Below, one piece after another: positions 1 through 5,544 of a stretch of DNA of 64,000 bases. This DNA is from an uncultured Clostridia bacterium (GTDB lineage: Bacteria; Bacillota; Clostridia; UMGS1883), in NCBI GenBank assembly GCA_947626145.1, contig CANQRB010000005.1, positions 62,001 through 126,000 on the forward strand, in the 5' to 3' direction. The notes beneath the pieces are model-generated. The model saw nothing but the letters and a program-made list of their open reading frames with translations. It did no database searches and was not told where the DNA came from. Numbering within the stretch: position 1 is the first letter of the stretch; each line of letters starts with the position of its first letter. The translations under genes and the position numbers were made by a program.

Positions 1-37
1 TCGTGGTATAATAGAACCATAGAAAGGAGGTAAGACA

Positions 38-163
38 GTGGCAAAGAAAAACAAAAAGCCCGCCAAGCGCAAGAACGAAATGCTGACAATCGTCATAAAT
101 GCGTTAGCGGACTTAATCATCGGAACTCTGCTGATACTCATCCAGAAAATGATTGAGGATTAA
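38..163 (+). CDS. small single-TM peptide (prophage)
   Basis: A 41-residue peptide with a very basic N-terminus (MAKKNKKPAKRKNE) followed by one hydrophobic segment (about residues 15-36) and a short acidic tail, so it should sit in the membrane as a single helix. The GTG start has an AAAGGAGG ribosome binding site ending about 8 bases upstream. It lies at the open left edge of the prophage segment with two other small genes in the same direction. Its size recalls phage holin-like or small toxic membrane peptides, but no family is recognised and no function is assigned. Confidence 0.5.
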   Translation: MAKKNKKPAKRKNEMLTIVINALADLIIGTLLILIQKMIED

Positions 164-243
164 CAGAGCGAGGGGAACGGGGCGGCGAGCCGCCCCACCC
201 CTCAAATCCATGATAACACAATAATCCGCCATTGTCAAGAGCC

Positions 244-339
244 ATGTCAAAAACTTTATTATTTCTTGGCGTATTTTTCATCGCCATAGGCATCGCAAAG
301 TTGGTTTACGTGCTTATCCGAAAGCGTAAGGGGGACTGA
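244..339 (+). CDS. small single-TM peptide (prophage)
   Basis: A 31-residue peptide: one hydrophobic helix (about residues 4-25) followed by a basic tail (RKRKGD), the layout of a small membrane protein with an inward-facing positive end. Its stop lies 2 bases before the GTG of the next gene, which suggests one transcript. There is no strong ribosome binding site before the ATG. It could be a phage small membrane protein; the function is unknown and the call rests on layout alone. Confidence 0.4.
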   Translation: MSKTLLFLGVFFIAIGIAKLVYVLIRKRKGD

Positions 340-341
340 CC

Positions 342-530
342 GTGGAGACTGTAAAAGAGCTGCGCAAAGCGGCAAAAATGACCCAGCAGGCTTTTGCCGA
401 CTATTTCGGTGTGCCGAAGCGCACCGTCGAGGACTGGGAGAGCGAAAAGAGCGCGGTAAAGCCTTATTTGCTGGAGCTCATGGAGTATAAGCTGCGCCAT
501 GAAAAAATTATCGCCGAGGCGGAGGGGTGA
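342..530 (+). CDS. XRE-family helix-turn-helix protein, short
   Basis: A 62-residue helix-turn-helix protein of the XRE class. The segment MTQQAFADYFGVPKRTVEDW shows the usual pattern in which the second helix ends in a WE pair (residues about 12-31), and the C-terminus is a short amphipathic helix. It lacks any effector domain, so it is probably a small phage DNA-binding regulator. The GTG start follows the preceding stop by 2 bases. Two CRISPR-like repeats begin 18 bases after its stop and would be co-transcribed with it. The target is unknown. Confidence 0.75.
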   Translation: METVKELRKAAKMTQQAFADYFGVPKRTVEDWESEKSAVKPYLLELMEYKLRHEKIIAEAEG

Positions 531-548
531 CCCTCCGCATAACCTTAA

Positions 549-649
549 GTTTGTCCGCCCCGCACGGGGCGTGTGAGTTGAAATGACACCGTTTCCAATT
601 AATGCTACAATACGTTTGTCCGCCCCGCATAGGGCGTGTGAGTTGAAAT
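549..649 (+). CRISPR. two isolated CRISPR-like repeats (type I-C-like)
   Basis: Two 36-nt units at 549-584 and 614-649 differ only in the palindrome loop and are separated by 29 nt. Each starts GTTTGTCCGCCCC, contains a GC hairpin (perfect in the first, CGCCCCG/CGGGGCG) and ends GGCGTGTGAGTTGAAAT, closely resembling the type I-C repeat architecture (GTCGCCCC..GGGGCGTGGATTGAAAC). No cas gene or further repeats are visible. One short spacer is too little for a normal array, so this may be a remnant or solitary repeat units carried by the phage. Confidence 0.45.
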
Positions 650-687
650 TGATAAATAGTTGAAATACAAAAAGGAGAGTGATCTTC

Positions 688-1092
688 ATGCCGGAGCCAA
701 CCGCCATTGACTACAAGTTTCTCGGCTTCAACGGTAGTTCCGTATCGGTGAGCCGCGCTCAGATTGACAAAAAGTTTAAAAAATATTCGCCGTCCATAGA
801 CGCCCGCATAAGCTTTTTGGCTTATGATATGGGCTATATTGCCGAAGATACCACCCAACGGATAAGCGGAGCCGGCGACATAACCGTCACTCATCTCGGC
901 ATATATCGCATTACCGAGCTTGGCGTCCGTGCCCTTCAGGACTATCGCCGGCAAAAGCGTGAAAACTCCCGCCGTTTTTGGCTACCTATCATCATATCAA
1001 CCGCGATAACCATTCCAGGAGCTTATCGTGAAGAACTGGCTCAATTAGGACGAGCACTGCTGAAATTATTGAAATTACTAACGGCAAATTAG
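688..1092 (+). CDS. hypothetical prophage protein with C-terminal TM segment
   Basis: A 134-residue protein. The ATG at 688 is preferred over the in-frame GTG at 679 because AAAGGAG (671-677) is 10 bases upstream of the ATG. Residues 15-90 look globular and contain a stretch (ITVTHLGIYRITELGVRAL) reminiscent of a winged-helix wing. Residues about 97-113 are hydrophobic (WLPIIISTAITIPG) and may anchor the protein or pack inside it. Its last 101 bases overlap a small antisense gene. No family is recognised. Confidence 0.55.
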   Translation: MPEPTAIDYKFLGFNGSSVSVSRAQIDKKFKKYSPSIDARISFLAYDMGYIAEDTTQRISGAGDITVTHLGIYRITELGVRALQDYRRQKRENSRRFWLPIIISTAITIPGAYREELAQLGRALLKLLKLLTAN

Positions 1093-1135
1093 GGTGCCGT
1101 TCGTAAATTGGCCTGTAATCCTTTTCTTTTTTCAT
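992..1135 (-). CDS. small membrane peptide, antisense to 688-1092
   Basis: A 47-residue peptide with a charged N-terminus (MKKEKDYRPIYERHP), one hydrophobic helix (about residues 17-35) and an amphipathic tail. It has a strong GAGGAGAAAGAC ribosome binding site that overlaps the stop of the preceding minus-strand gene, suggesting translational coupling. Its 3' 101 bases lie antisense to the end of the plus-strand gene 688-1092, which also encodes a hydrophobic stretch there. The strong ribosome binding site is the main reason to believe it is expressed. Function unknown. Confidence 0.45.
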   Translation of the reverse strand: MKKEKDYRPIYERHPNLPLVISIISAVLVLIEPVLHDKLLEWLSRLI

Positions 1136-1145
1136 GTCTTTCTCC

Positions 1146-1244
1146 TCACATACAATTTAATACCGATATTGCAACAGCTGTCAGAAATGCTGTTATCGCT
1201 GATGACAAAATAGTAAGGCCGTATTCTTTGAAAAATTTTCTCAC
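1146..1244 (-). CDS. small single-TM peptide (prophage)
   Basis: A 32-residue peptide beginning with a GTG 8 bases after GGAGG. A basic N-terminus (RKFFKEYG) is followed by one long hydrophobic helix to the C-terminus (residues 10-30). It lies 5 bases downstream of the 1250-1429 gene and 10 bases upstream of the 992-1135 gene on the same strand, so the three look like one small-membrane-protein operon reading away from the repressor switch. No family assigned. Confidence 0.45.
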   Translation of the reverse strand: MRKFFKEYGLTILSSAITAFLTAVAISVLNCM

Positions 1245-1249
1245 TTCTT

Positions 1250-1429
1250 TCACCTCCGTCCCACAAACAAATGCTTTACCGCCTCAGTGGTGCACGCCTT
1301 CAGCTCATCGTCTGTCGGCGTGCGCCACTTTGTCTTGCAAAAGTATAACACCGCCAACGTGCTTATGTACCATTTCAGGCTTGTTATTGCCAAAATGGCG
1401 ATAACGATGCCGAGTAAAATATATATCAC
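1250..1429 (-). CDS. small membrane protein (prophage)
   Basis: A 59-residue protein. Translation probably starts at the GTG at 1429: GGGAGG is 6 bases upstream, and the first residues then form a clean TM helix (YILLGIVIAILAITSLKW). A second hydrophobic stretch follows, then a soluble tail (WRTPTDDELKACTTEAVKH). An upstream ATG at 1465 would add 12 arginine-rich residues and has no good ribosome binding site. It is the first gene of a minus-strand trio of small membrane proteins downstream of the 1510-1719 regulator. Confidence 0.5.
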   Translation of the reverse strand: MIYILLGIVIAILAITSLKWYISTLAVLYFCKTKWRTPTDDELKACTTEAVKHLFVGRR

Positions 1430-1502
1430 CTCCTCACCTCCCCTCGGGCGCCGTGTGCGTTTCAACCGCTCGCGGCCCGCGGCCGCCCCTTGCGCCAGCC
1501 TT

Positions 1503-1518
1503 CTTGCGTTTACGCAAG
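1503..1518. promoter_or_regulatory. operator O1 (repressor half-site palindrome)
   Basis: CTTGCGTTTACGCAAG, a near-perfect palindrome straddling the stop codon of the minus-strand regulator. It matches the three sites in the divergent promoter region (1735-1837), so it is probably a distal operator of the phage repressor. Confidence 0.55.
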
Positions 1519-1719
1519 TTTGTCAGCAAAAAAAATTTCCATAGGGTTTTTAATTGCAAGCGCATCTACAATCAATCCTATTTCCAACCTATCAAAGTCT
1601 CCACCACTGTTAATTTTCCGATATAAAGTCGATTCGTTAATTCCCAACTTTTCTGCCAACGACTTTTTTGTTATGCCTGCAATCTTCAAACATTCCTCAA
1701 ATTTTTCTTTGTCAAACAA
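1510..1719 (-). CDS. XRE-family regulator (Cro/CI-like)
   Basis: A 69-residue helix-turn-helix protein: residues 10-45 (ECLKIAGITKKSLAEKLGINESTLYRKINSG) form the helices of a phage repressor DNA-binding domain, and the rest is a short helical tail (IVDALAIKNPMEIFFADKLA). There is no protease domain. It is divergent from the S24 repressor across a 156-base region with three matching operators, the layout of a temperate phage switch in which this gene plays the Cro-like part. A consensus promoter (TTGACA-17-TATACT) precedes it. Confidence 0.8.
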   Translation of the reverse strand: MFDKEKFEECLKIAGITKKSLAEKLGINESTLYRKINSGGDFDRLEIGLIVDALAIKNPMEIFFADKLA

Positions 1720-1734
1720 TGTTTATTCACCTCT

Positions 1735-1750
1735 CTTGCGTTTATGCAAG
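1735..1750. promoter_or_regulatory. operator O2
   Basis: CTTGCGTTTATGCAAG, palindromic, lying at the predicted start point of the leftward promoter. Binding here should block transcription of the 1510-1719 gene. Confidence 0.55.
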
Positions 1751-1753
1751 TTT

Positions 1754-1782
1754 AGTATAGCACATATTTTTTTGTTTGTCAA
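1754..1782 (-). promoter_or_regulatory. leftward switch promoter
   Basis: On the minus strand, TTGACA (1777-1782), a 17-base spacer and TATACT (1754-1759). It drives the small XRE regulator and probably the three small membrane genes beyond it. Operators O2 and O3 flank it. Confidence 0.65.
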
Positions 1783-1796
1783 TGCATTTTTGCAAG
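1781..1796. promoter_or_regulatory. operator O3
   Basis: AATGCATTTTTGCAAG, a weaker match to the operator motif with one degenerate half. It touches the -35 box of the leftward promoter. Confidence 0.45.
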
Positions 1797-1821
1797 TTTT
1801 TTTAAATTTTTTCAAAAAACT

Positions 1822-1851
1822 CTTGCATTTTTGCAACATTAGTTGTATAAT
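1822..1851 (+). promoter_or_regulatory. rightward repressor promoter with operator O4
   Basis: TTGCAT (1823-1828), 17 bases, TATAAT (1846-1851), reading into the S24 repressor. Operator O4 (CTTGCATTTTTGCAAC, 1822-1837) covers the -35 box, so the repressor gene is probably autoregulated. Confidence 0.6.
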
Positions 1852-1875
1852 ACGTTTGTAAGGTAGGTGAAAAGG

Positions 1876-2514
1876 GTGAATGACATAAACATTATTATTA
1901 GGAACCGCCGCCTTGAATTGGGGCTTACTATGCTTGATGTGGCAAAAAAAGTTGGAGTTAGCGAAGGTACAGTTTCAAGATGGGAAAGCGGAGATATTGC
2001 CAACATGAAAAGAGACAAAATAGTTTCTCTTGCGAAAGCGCTCAATTTGTCTCCTGCGATTATAATGGGTTGGGAAGATGACACCGCCACCCAAATTCCG
2101 CAATATCCCAACATATATCCCATAGAAACAAAAAAATTCCCCCTTTTGGGGGAGATAGCCTGCGGAGAGCCGATCTGGGCCAATGAGGAATACGAAAGCT
2201 ATGTTGAAGCCGACGCCGATATTCGGGCCGACTTCTGTCTCAAGGCCAAGGGCGACAGCATGATCGGCGCCCGCATCATGGACGGCGACATCGTTTTTAT
2301 CCGCAGGCAGGATATGGTGGACAACGGTGAAATCGCCGCCGTAATTATAGACAATGAGGTTATGCTCAAGCGCGTATACTATGACAGGCAGGGCCAGCAG
2401 CTCTCTCTTGTTTCCGAAAATCCCAAATATGGACCGTTTAACTATCGCGGCGAGGAACTTGACCATATTCGCATACTCGGTAAGGCCGTCACGTTTTTGA
2501 GCGAGGTGCGGTAG
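1876..2514 (+). CDS. phage CI-type repressor, XRE + S24 peptidase (LexA-like)
   Basis: A 212-residue repressor. An N-terminal XRE helix-turn-helix (about residues 6-55; LGLTMLDVAKKVGVSEGTVSRWESG) is followed by a linker and a C-terminal S24 domain. Visible are the probable self-cleavage site (Cys-Gly in EIACGEP), the catalytic Ser in KAKGDSMIGARIMDGD and the Lys in EVMLKRVYY, so RecA-stimulated autocleavage on DNA damage is expected. GTG 1876 is chosen because GGTAGG lies 8 bases upstream; GTG 1867 is the alternative. It should maintain lysogeny by binding O1-O4. A degenerate copy of its last ~80 bases recurs at 3764-3848. Confidence 0.88.
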   Translation: MNDINIIIRNRRLELGLTMLDVAKKVGVSEGTVSRWESGDIANMKRDKIVSLAKALNLSPAIIMGWEDDTATQIPQYPNIYPIETKKFPLLGEIACGEPIWANEEYESYVEADADIRADFCLKAKGDSMIGARIMDGDIVFIRRQDMVDNGEIAAVIIDNEVMLKRVYYDRQGQQLSLVSENPKYGPFNYRGEELDHIRILGKAVTFLSEVR

Positions 2515-2551
2515 AGGGAGTGAAATTTTTTAAAAATTTTTAAAATTTTTA

Positions 2552-2602
2552 TTGACAAATTCGAGACCATGCAGTATAATAATAATATGAGATAGGTCTC
2601 GA
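2552..2602 (+). promoter_or_regulatory. consensus promoter inside an inverted repeat, upstream of Abi
   Basis: TTGACA (2552-2557), 17 bases, TATAAT (2575-2580): a full consensus promoter. TCGAGACC (2561-2568) in the spacer is repeated inverted as GGTCTCGA (2595-2602), so a dimeric regulator could clamp the promoter and start point; the second arm also lies at the 5' end of the predicted RNA. Confidence 0.65.
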
Positions 2603-2662
2603 CGCGCCTCTTGTATGTGTTCATCACATCAAAGCGTACCATGTCGGGGCCGTCCTTTTTTT
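2587..2662 (+). ncRNA. structured RNA upstream of Abi_2 gene (abiF-motif-like)
   Basis: From the predicted start point near 2587 the transcript can fold into a closed structure. GACGCGCCTC (2601-2610) pairs with GGGGCCGTC (2646-2654) with one bulge, enclosing a hairpin ATGTG-TTCAT-CACAT (2615-2629), and a run of Ts follows at once (2656-2662), so the outer stem can act as a terminator. Abi_2 (AbiD/F) genes are known to be preceded by a conserved RNA, the abiF motif, thought to restrain the toxin. Pairing was done by eye; membership of that family is an inference from position and architecture. Confidence 0.5.
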
Positions 2663-2674
2663 GGAGGAATTTTT

Positions 2675-3535
2675 GTGAAAGAACTGAAAAAACCTACAAC
2701 TATCAATGAACAGATAGATATATTGCTGTCGCGAAACCTTAAAATAGCTGATATTGAATTTGCTAAAGAGGTGTTGTCGTGTGTAAACTATTATAATTTC
2801 ACCGGCTATCTCTTCACATATAAAGATGATCAGGATTGCTATCATAATATAACTTTTGAAAAAGCATACAATATTTATTTATGTGATAAAAGGCTTAAGT
2901 CTATTGTTCTTTATGCTATTGAACTGATTGAGCACAATTTGAAAACTAAACTTTCTTATGTGCTTGCTCATGAACTTGGCGCTCTATGCTATACAGATCA
3001 ACAATATTTCAACAACGCAAGTGAGCATGAAATATTTATGGAAAAATTTAACAAGGCTGTTATGAACAATAAAAGTTTGCTTTTTGTCAAGCACCACATC
3101 GACGTTTATAACGGGCAATTTCCCATATGGGTTGCAGTAGAATTATTTACCATGGGAATGATGAGAAACTTCTATAGCAACTTACTGCCCCAGTACAAAA
3201 AACTTATTGCCAAAAAGTTTCGTCTTGGATCTGATTACCTCGACAGTTGGATCACTTGTATTTCTTACTTGCGCAACATGGCAGCACATAGCATGAGGCT
3301 GTATAGATTACATCTACCAAAAACTCCAAGAAAAAGTAAATATCACAATAATACTGAGGCGTCAAATAAAATTTTTGATATCATATATACAATGAAATAT
3401 TTAGCACCTCAAACCCCGGAATGGAACAACTATATAATTCCGTCTATCGCACAAATTTTTAATGAATATAGCGACTGTGTTACGTTGTTTGACTATGGAT
3501 TTCCGGAAGATTGGGAAACGCTTCTAAAACAATAA
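2675..3535 (+). CDS. Abi_2 (AbiD/AbiF) family abortive infection protein
   Basis: A 286-residue protein of the Abi_2 family. The N-terminus KPTTINEQIDILLSRNLKI, the conserved YYNFTGYLF segment (about residue 38) and YLRNMAAHSMRLYR near residue 200 are characteristic. RNMAAH (R200-H205) fits the R-x4-H catalytic motif of HEPN ribonucleases. In this family, action on RNA during phage infection is thought to stop the host cell. GTG 2675 is chosen because GGAGGA is 6 bases upstream. The gene is AT-rich compared with the chromosome. A prophage-borne copy would protect the lysogen from competing phages, and the preceding structured RNA is the likely antitoxin. Confidence 0.85.
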   Translation: MKELKKPTTINEQIDILLSRNLKIADIEFAKEVLSCVNYYNFTGYLFTYKDDQDCYHNITFEKAYNIYLCDKRLKSIVLYAIELIEHNLKTKLSYVLAHELGALCYTDQQYFNNASEHEIFMEKFNKAVMNNKSLLFVKHHIDVYNGQFPIWVAVELFTMGMMRNFYSNLLPQYKKLIAKKFRLGSDYLDSWITCISYLRNMAAHSMRLYRLHLPKTPRKSKYHNNTEASNKIFDIIYTMKYLAPQTPEWNNYIIPSIAQIFNEYSDCVTLFDYGFPEDWETLLKQ

Positions 3536-3564
3536 TTTCAACTCACACGCCACTTAGTGGTAAA
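3535..3564 (-). repeat. third CRISPR-like repeat unit, inverted and divergent
   Basis: On the minus strand the 17-nt end GGCGTGTGAGTTGAAAT (3535-3551) is identical to that of the repeats at 549-649. The GC hairpin is replaced by a different palindrome, CCACT-AAGTGG-like (3550-3560), so the fold is kept with changed sequence. It begins at the last base of the Abi stop codon. Confidence 0.45.
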
Positions 3565-3570
3565 GGAAAA

Positions 3571-3718
3571 TGAAACGGTGACAAATTGTCACCAGTTGAA
3601 ATTACCTGCCGCGATATTTTTGCCAAGGACATAAATGTCCTTAACAAAATACGTCAATGGTGAATTTGACGAGGATTCAGTTGTTCGGTATTTCCGAATA
3701 ACTGCCGCCGAATATTAA
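3571..3718 (+). pseudogene. fragments of antirepressor and RhuM-like genes
   Basis: Bases 3571-3612 match 4036-4078 inside the BRO antirepressor (the GAAACGG..ACAAATTGT..AATTACCTGCC stretch), without a reading frame. Bases 3613-3718 encode pieces that recall phage RhuM or antirepressor proteins: DIFAKDINVLNKIRQW in one frame, then NGEFDEDSVVRYFRITAAEY and a stop in another frame. The frame change and missing ends mark a decayed gene. Its stop is followed immediately by the A-tract and hairpin of 3717-3753. Confidence 0.5.
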
Positions 3719-3753
3719 AAAAAGGAGCCCCGGTGTTGGCGCACCGAAGCTTC
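3717..3753 (-). terminator. rho-independent terminator on minus strand (hairpin copy 1)
   Basis: On the minus strand a stem-loop (3753 to 3724) with two U-G pairs is followed by seven Ts (3723-3717). It is one of three copies of the same hairpin (others 5237-5260 and 6120-6149). No minus-strand gene is seen to its right, so its transcript is unclear. Confidence 0.55.
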
Positions 3754-3763
3754 ATCCGCTTAC

Positions 3764-3848
3764 TTATCGCGGCGAGGAGCTTGACCATATCCGCATCCTT
3801 GGTAAGGCCGTCACGTTTTTTGAGCGATGTGCGGTAGGGGGAGTGAAA
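3764..3848 (+). repeat. degenerate duplicate of the repressor gene 3' end
   Basis: About 85 bases matching 2443-2525, the last 23 codons and trailer of the S24 repressor, with an extra T that breaks the frame. It is probably the relic of a second repressor gene lost by recombination between related prophages. No function expected. Confidence 0.6.
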
Positions 3849-3860
3849 GGAGAATAAATT

Positions 3861-4712
3861 ATGCCGGAGAATAACATCCAACTTTTTGAAAATAAAAAAA
3901 TCCGCACCGCATGGGACGCGCAGCGGGAGGAGTGGTTCTTCTCGATTGTCGATGTGGTAGGCGCACTGACAGACAGTCCAGATCCCAGAAATTATTGGAA
4001 AGTTTTGAAAAACCGTTTGAAGAAGGAGGGTAACGAAACGGTTACAAATTGTAACCGTTTGAAATTACCTGCCGCTGACGGCAAACAGCGCCTCACAGAT
4101 GTTGCCGATACCGTCCAGCTTTTACGCATTATTCAGTCCATCCCCTCGCCAAAGGCCGAGCCCTTTAAGATGTGGTTGGCCGAGGTGGGCCGTCAGCGCA
4201 TAGAGGAAACCATCGACCCTGAACTCACCATTGACCGGGCCTTGTCTACATATCAGAAAAAAGGATATAGCGACGAATGGATACATCAGCGGCTTCTTTC
4301 CATACGCATCCGCAACGAGCTCACCGAAGAGTGGAATCGGCGCGGCGTACAAAAAGGCGTGGAGTACGCCATTCTCACCGATGAAATTTCCAAGGCCTGG
4401 TCCGGCATGACAACGCGCCAATATAAGGATTACAAAAGCCTCACCAAAGAAAATTTGCGCGACAACATGAGCGATATTGAGCTTGTGCTCAATATGCTGG
4501 CCGAAGCGTCCACCAAAAACATCTCCTCTGTGGAGAAGCCCGAAGGCATGGACGAAAACATCAGCGTTGCCCGCCGTGGCGGCAATGTTGCCGGCATAGC
4601 TCGGCAAACGCTTGAAAACGAAACGGGACAATCCGTAATCACACATCAAAACGCAGCCCAGCTTAATGACTTGGTTACCGATGTTATTGAAGGAATATCC
4701 GAAGAGAAGTGA
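3861..4712 (+). CDS. BRO-N domain antirepressor, DinD-like C-terminus
   Basis: A 283-residue protein. Residues about 5-105 form a BRO-N domain (IQLFENKKIRTAWD, WFFSIVDVVGALT, then LTDVADTVQLLRIIQSI), the DNA-binding module of phage and virus antirepressors. The C-terminal half resembles DinD and related prophage proteins, ending with ISVARRGGNVAGIARQTLE. AAGGAG lies 10 bases before the ATG. Such proteins relieve repression or act after DNA damage. The internal palindrome CGGTTACAAATTGTAACCG (4038-4056) is also found, altered, in the pseudogene scar at 3575. The exact target is unknown. Confidence 0.8.
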   Translation: MPENNIQLFENKKIRTAWDAQREEWFFSIVDVVGALTDSPDPRNYWKVLKNRLKKEGNETVTNCNRLKLPAADGKQRLTDVADTVQLLRIIQSIPSPKAEPFKMWLAEVGRQRIEETIDPELTIDRALSTYQKKGYSDEWIHQRLLSIRIRNELTEEWNRRGVQKGVEYAILTDEISKAWSGMTTRQYKDYKSLTKENLRDNMSDIELVLNMLAEASTKNISSVEKPEGMDENISVARRGGNVAGIARQTLENETGQSVITHQNAAQLNDLVTDVIEGISEEK

Positions 4713-4799
4713 TTATATGTTTCACAAGGTACGAAAGGCGCCATACTCAGTGATGTGAGGTAGAAACAGGCTGGGCTGAAAAAATAGGAGGTATTGAAA

Positions 4800-5219
4800 A
4801 TGTTATACGCATATCCGGCATGCTTTATCAAAGAAGACTGCGGTTATTCCGTTATTTTCCCCGATTTGAACGACTTGGCTACCTGCGGTCAAACTCTTGA
4901 CGAAGCCCTTTTGATGGCCGTGGACTGTCTCGCCGGTCACCTGTATTATCTTAAGAAGTCCGGCGAAGCGCTTCCTCCGGCTTCACCTGTCGGCAAAATA
5001 GACCTCCATGGTATTTTAAGCGATCTTTCCCTTTCGTCAAGCGAGGCGTTTGTGAACGTGATCACCGTTGATGTTGAGGAATACGCGAGAAAGCATTTTG
5101 AAAAATCCGTAAAAAAGACTCTCACTATTCCCGCGTGGCTCAACACCGCGGCAATGGAGCATAACGTTAATTTTTCCCAGGTTCTTCTGGACGCGCTTAG
5201 GGAACGGCTGCATGTGTGA
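4800..5219 (+). CDS. hicB: HicB-family antitoxin (orphan copy)
   Basis: A 139-residue HicB-family protein. An N-terminal partial RNase H-like HicB fold (YPACFIKEDCGYSVIFPDL, then ATCGQTLDEALLMA) is followed by a ribbon-helix-helix-type C-terminus (LTIPAWLNTAAMEHNVNFSQVLLDAL) for DNA binding. ATG 4800 is chosen over TTG 4794 because GGAGG is 8 bases upstream. No hicA of its own lies upstream; the next gene downstream is the hicA of the following pair. Its last ~65 bases are nearly identical to the end of the second hicB, showing recent duplication or gene conversion. It may neutralise the same toxin or regulate the same promoter. Confidence 0.82.
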   Translation: MLYAYPACFIKEDCGYSVIFPDLNDLATCGQTLDEALLMAVDCLAGHLYYLKKSGEALPPASPVGKIDLHGILSDLSLSSSEAFVNVITVDVEEYARKHFEKSVKKTLTIPAWLNTAAMEHNVNFSQVLLDALRERLHV

Positions 5220-5236
5220 GGGATATATAAACAAAA

Positions 5237-5260
5237 ATAGAGCCTCGGTGTTGGCGCCTT
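5237..5260 (-). repeat. truncated hairpin (copy 2)
   Basis: Matches the left arm and loop of the hairpins at 3724-3753 and 6120-6149 but lacks the closing arm, so it cannot form the full stem. It lies 18 bases after the orphan hicB stop. Confidence 0.45.
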
Positions 5261-5283
5261 CCTCAATGTTGTGCAGCAGGGGG

Positions 5284-5312
5284 TTGACACATACTTTTAT
5301 ATGTGTTATAAT
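5284..5312 (+). promoter_or_regulatory. hicA promoter with internal operator
   Basis: TTGACA (5284-5289), 17 bases, TATAAT (5307-5312). The spacer holds an inverted repeat, ACACATA (5287-5293) and TATGTGT (5300-5306), a likely HicB operator for autorepression. Confidence 0.7.
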
Positions 5313-5325
5313 GGAGGTGTACGAT

Positions 5326-5523
5326 ATGAAAAGCTACTCATCAAGGGAAGTAATTAAGCTGCTGTTGGCCGACGGTTGGTATGAGGTCAACGTGACAGGC
5401 AGCCATCACCAGTATAAGCACCCATCAAAAAAGGGGCGGGTGACCGTAAAACATCCGGATAAAGACATACCACGCAAGACCCTTGATGTTATCGAAAAGC
5501 AATCCGGCTTGAAATTCAGATAG
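5326..5523 (+). CDS. hicA: HicA-family mRNA interferase toxin
   Basis: A 65-residue HicA: a small double-stranded-RNA-binding-like fold with the catalytic His in VTGSHHQYKHP (H27 or H28) and the conserved end DIPRKTLDVIEKQSGLK. HicA cleaves mRNA and stops translation until HicB binds it. ATG 5326 is the only sensible start. The predicted start point (about 5319) falls after GGAGG at 5314-5318, so transcripts from the promoter above may lack the ribosome binding site. The cognate hicB starts 21 bases after its stop. Confidence 0.9.
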   Translation: MKSYSSREVIKLLLADGWYEVNVTGSHHQYKHPSKKGRVTVKHPDKDIPRKTLDVIEKQSGLKFR

Positions 5524-5544
5524 TATTTGATAGGAGGATGTCAC

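Noticed and set aside
549-649. A functional CRISPR-Cas locus
   Set aside because: Only two repeats, no cas genes, and a short spacer; kept only as isolated repeat units.
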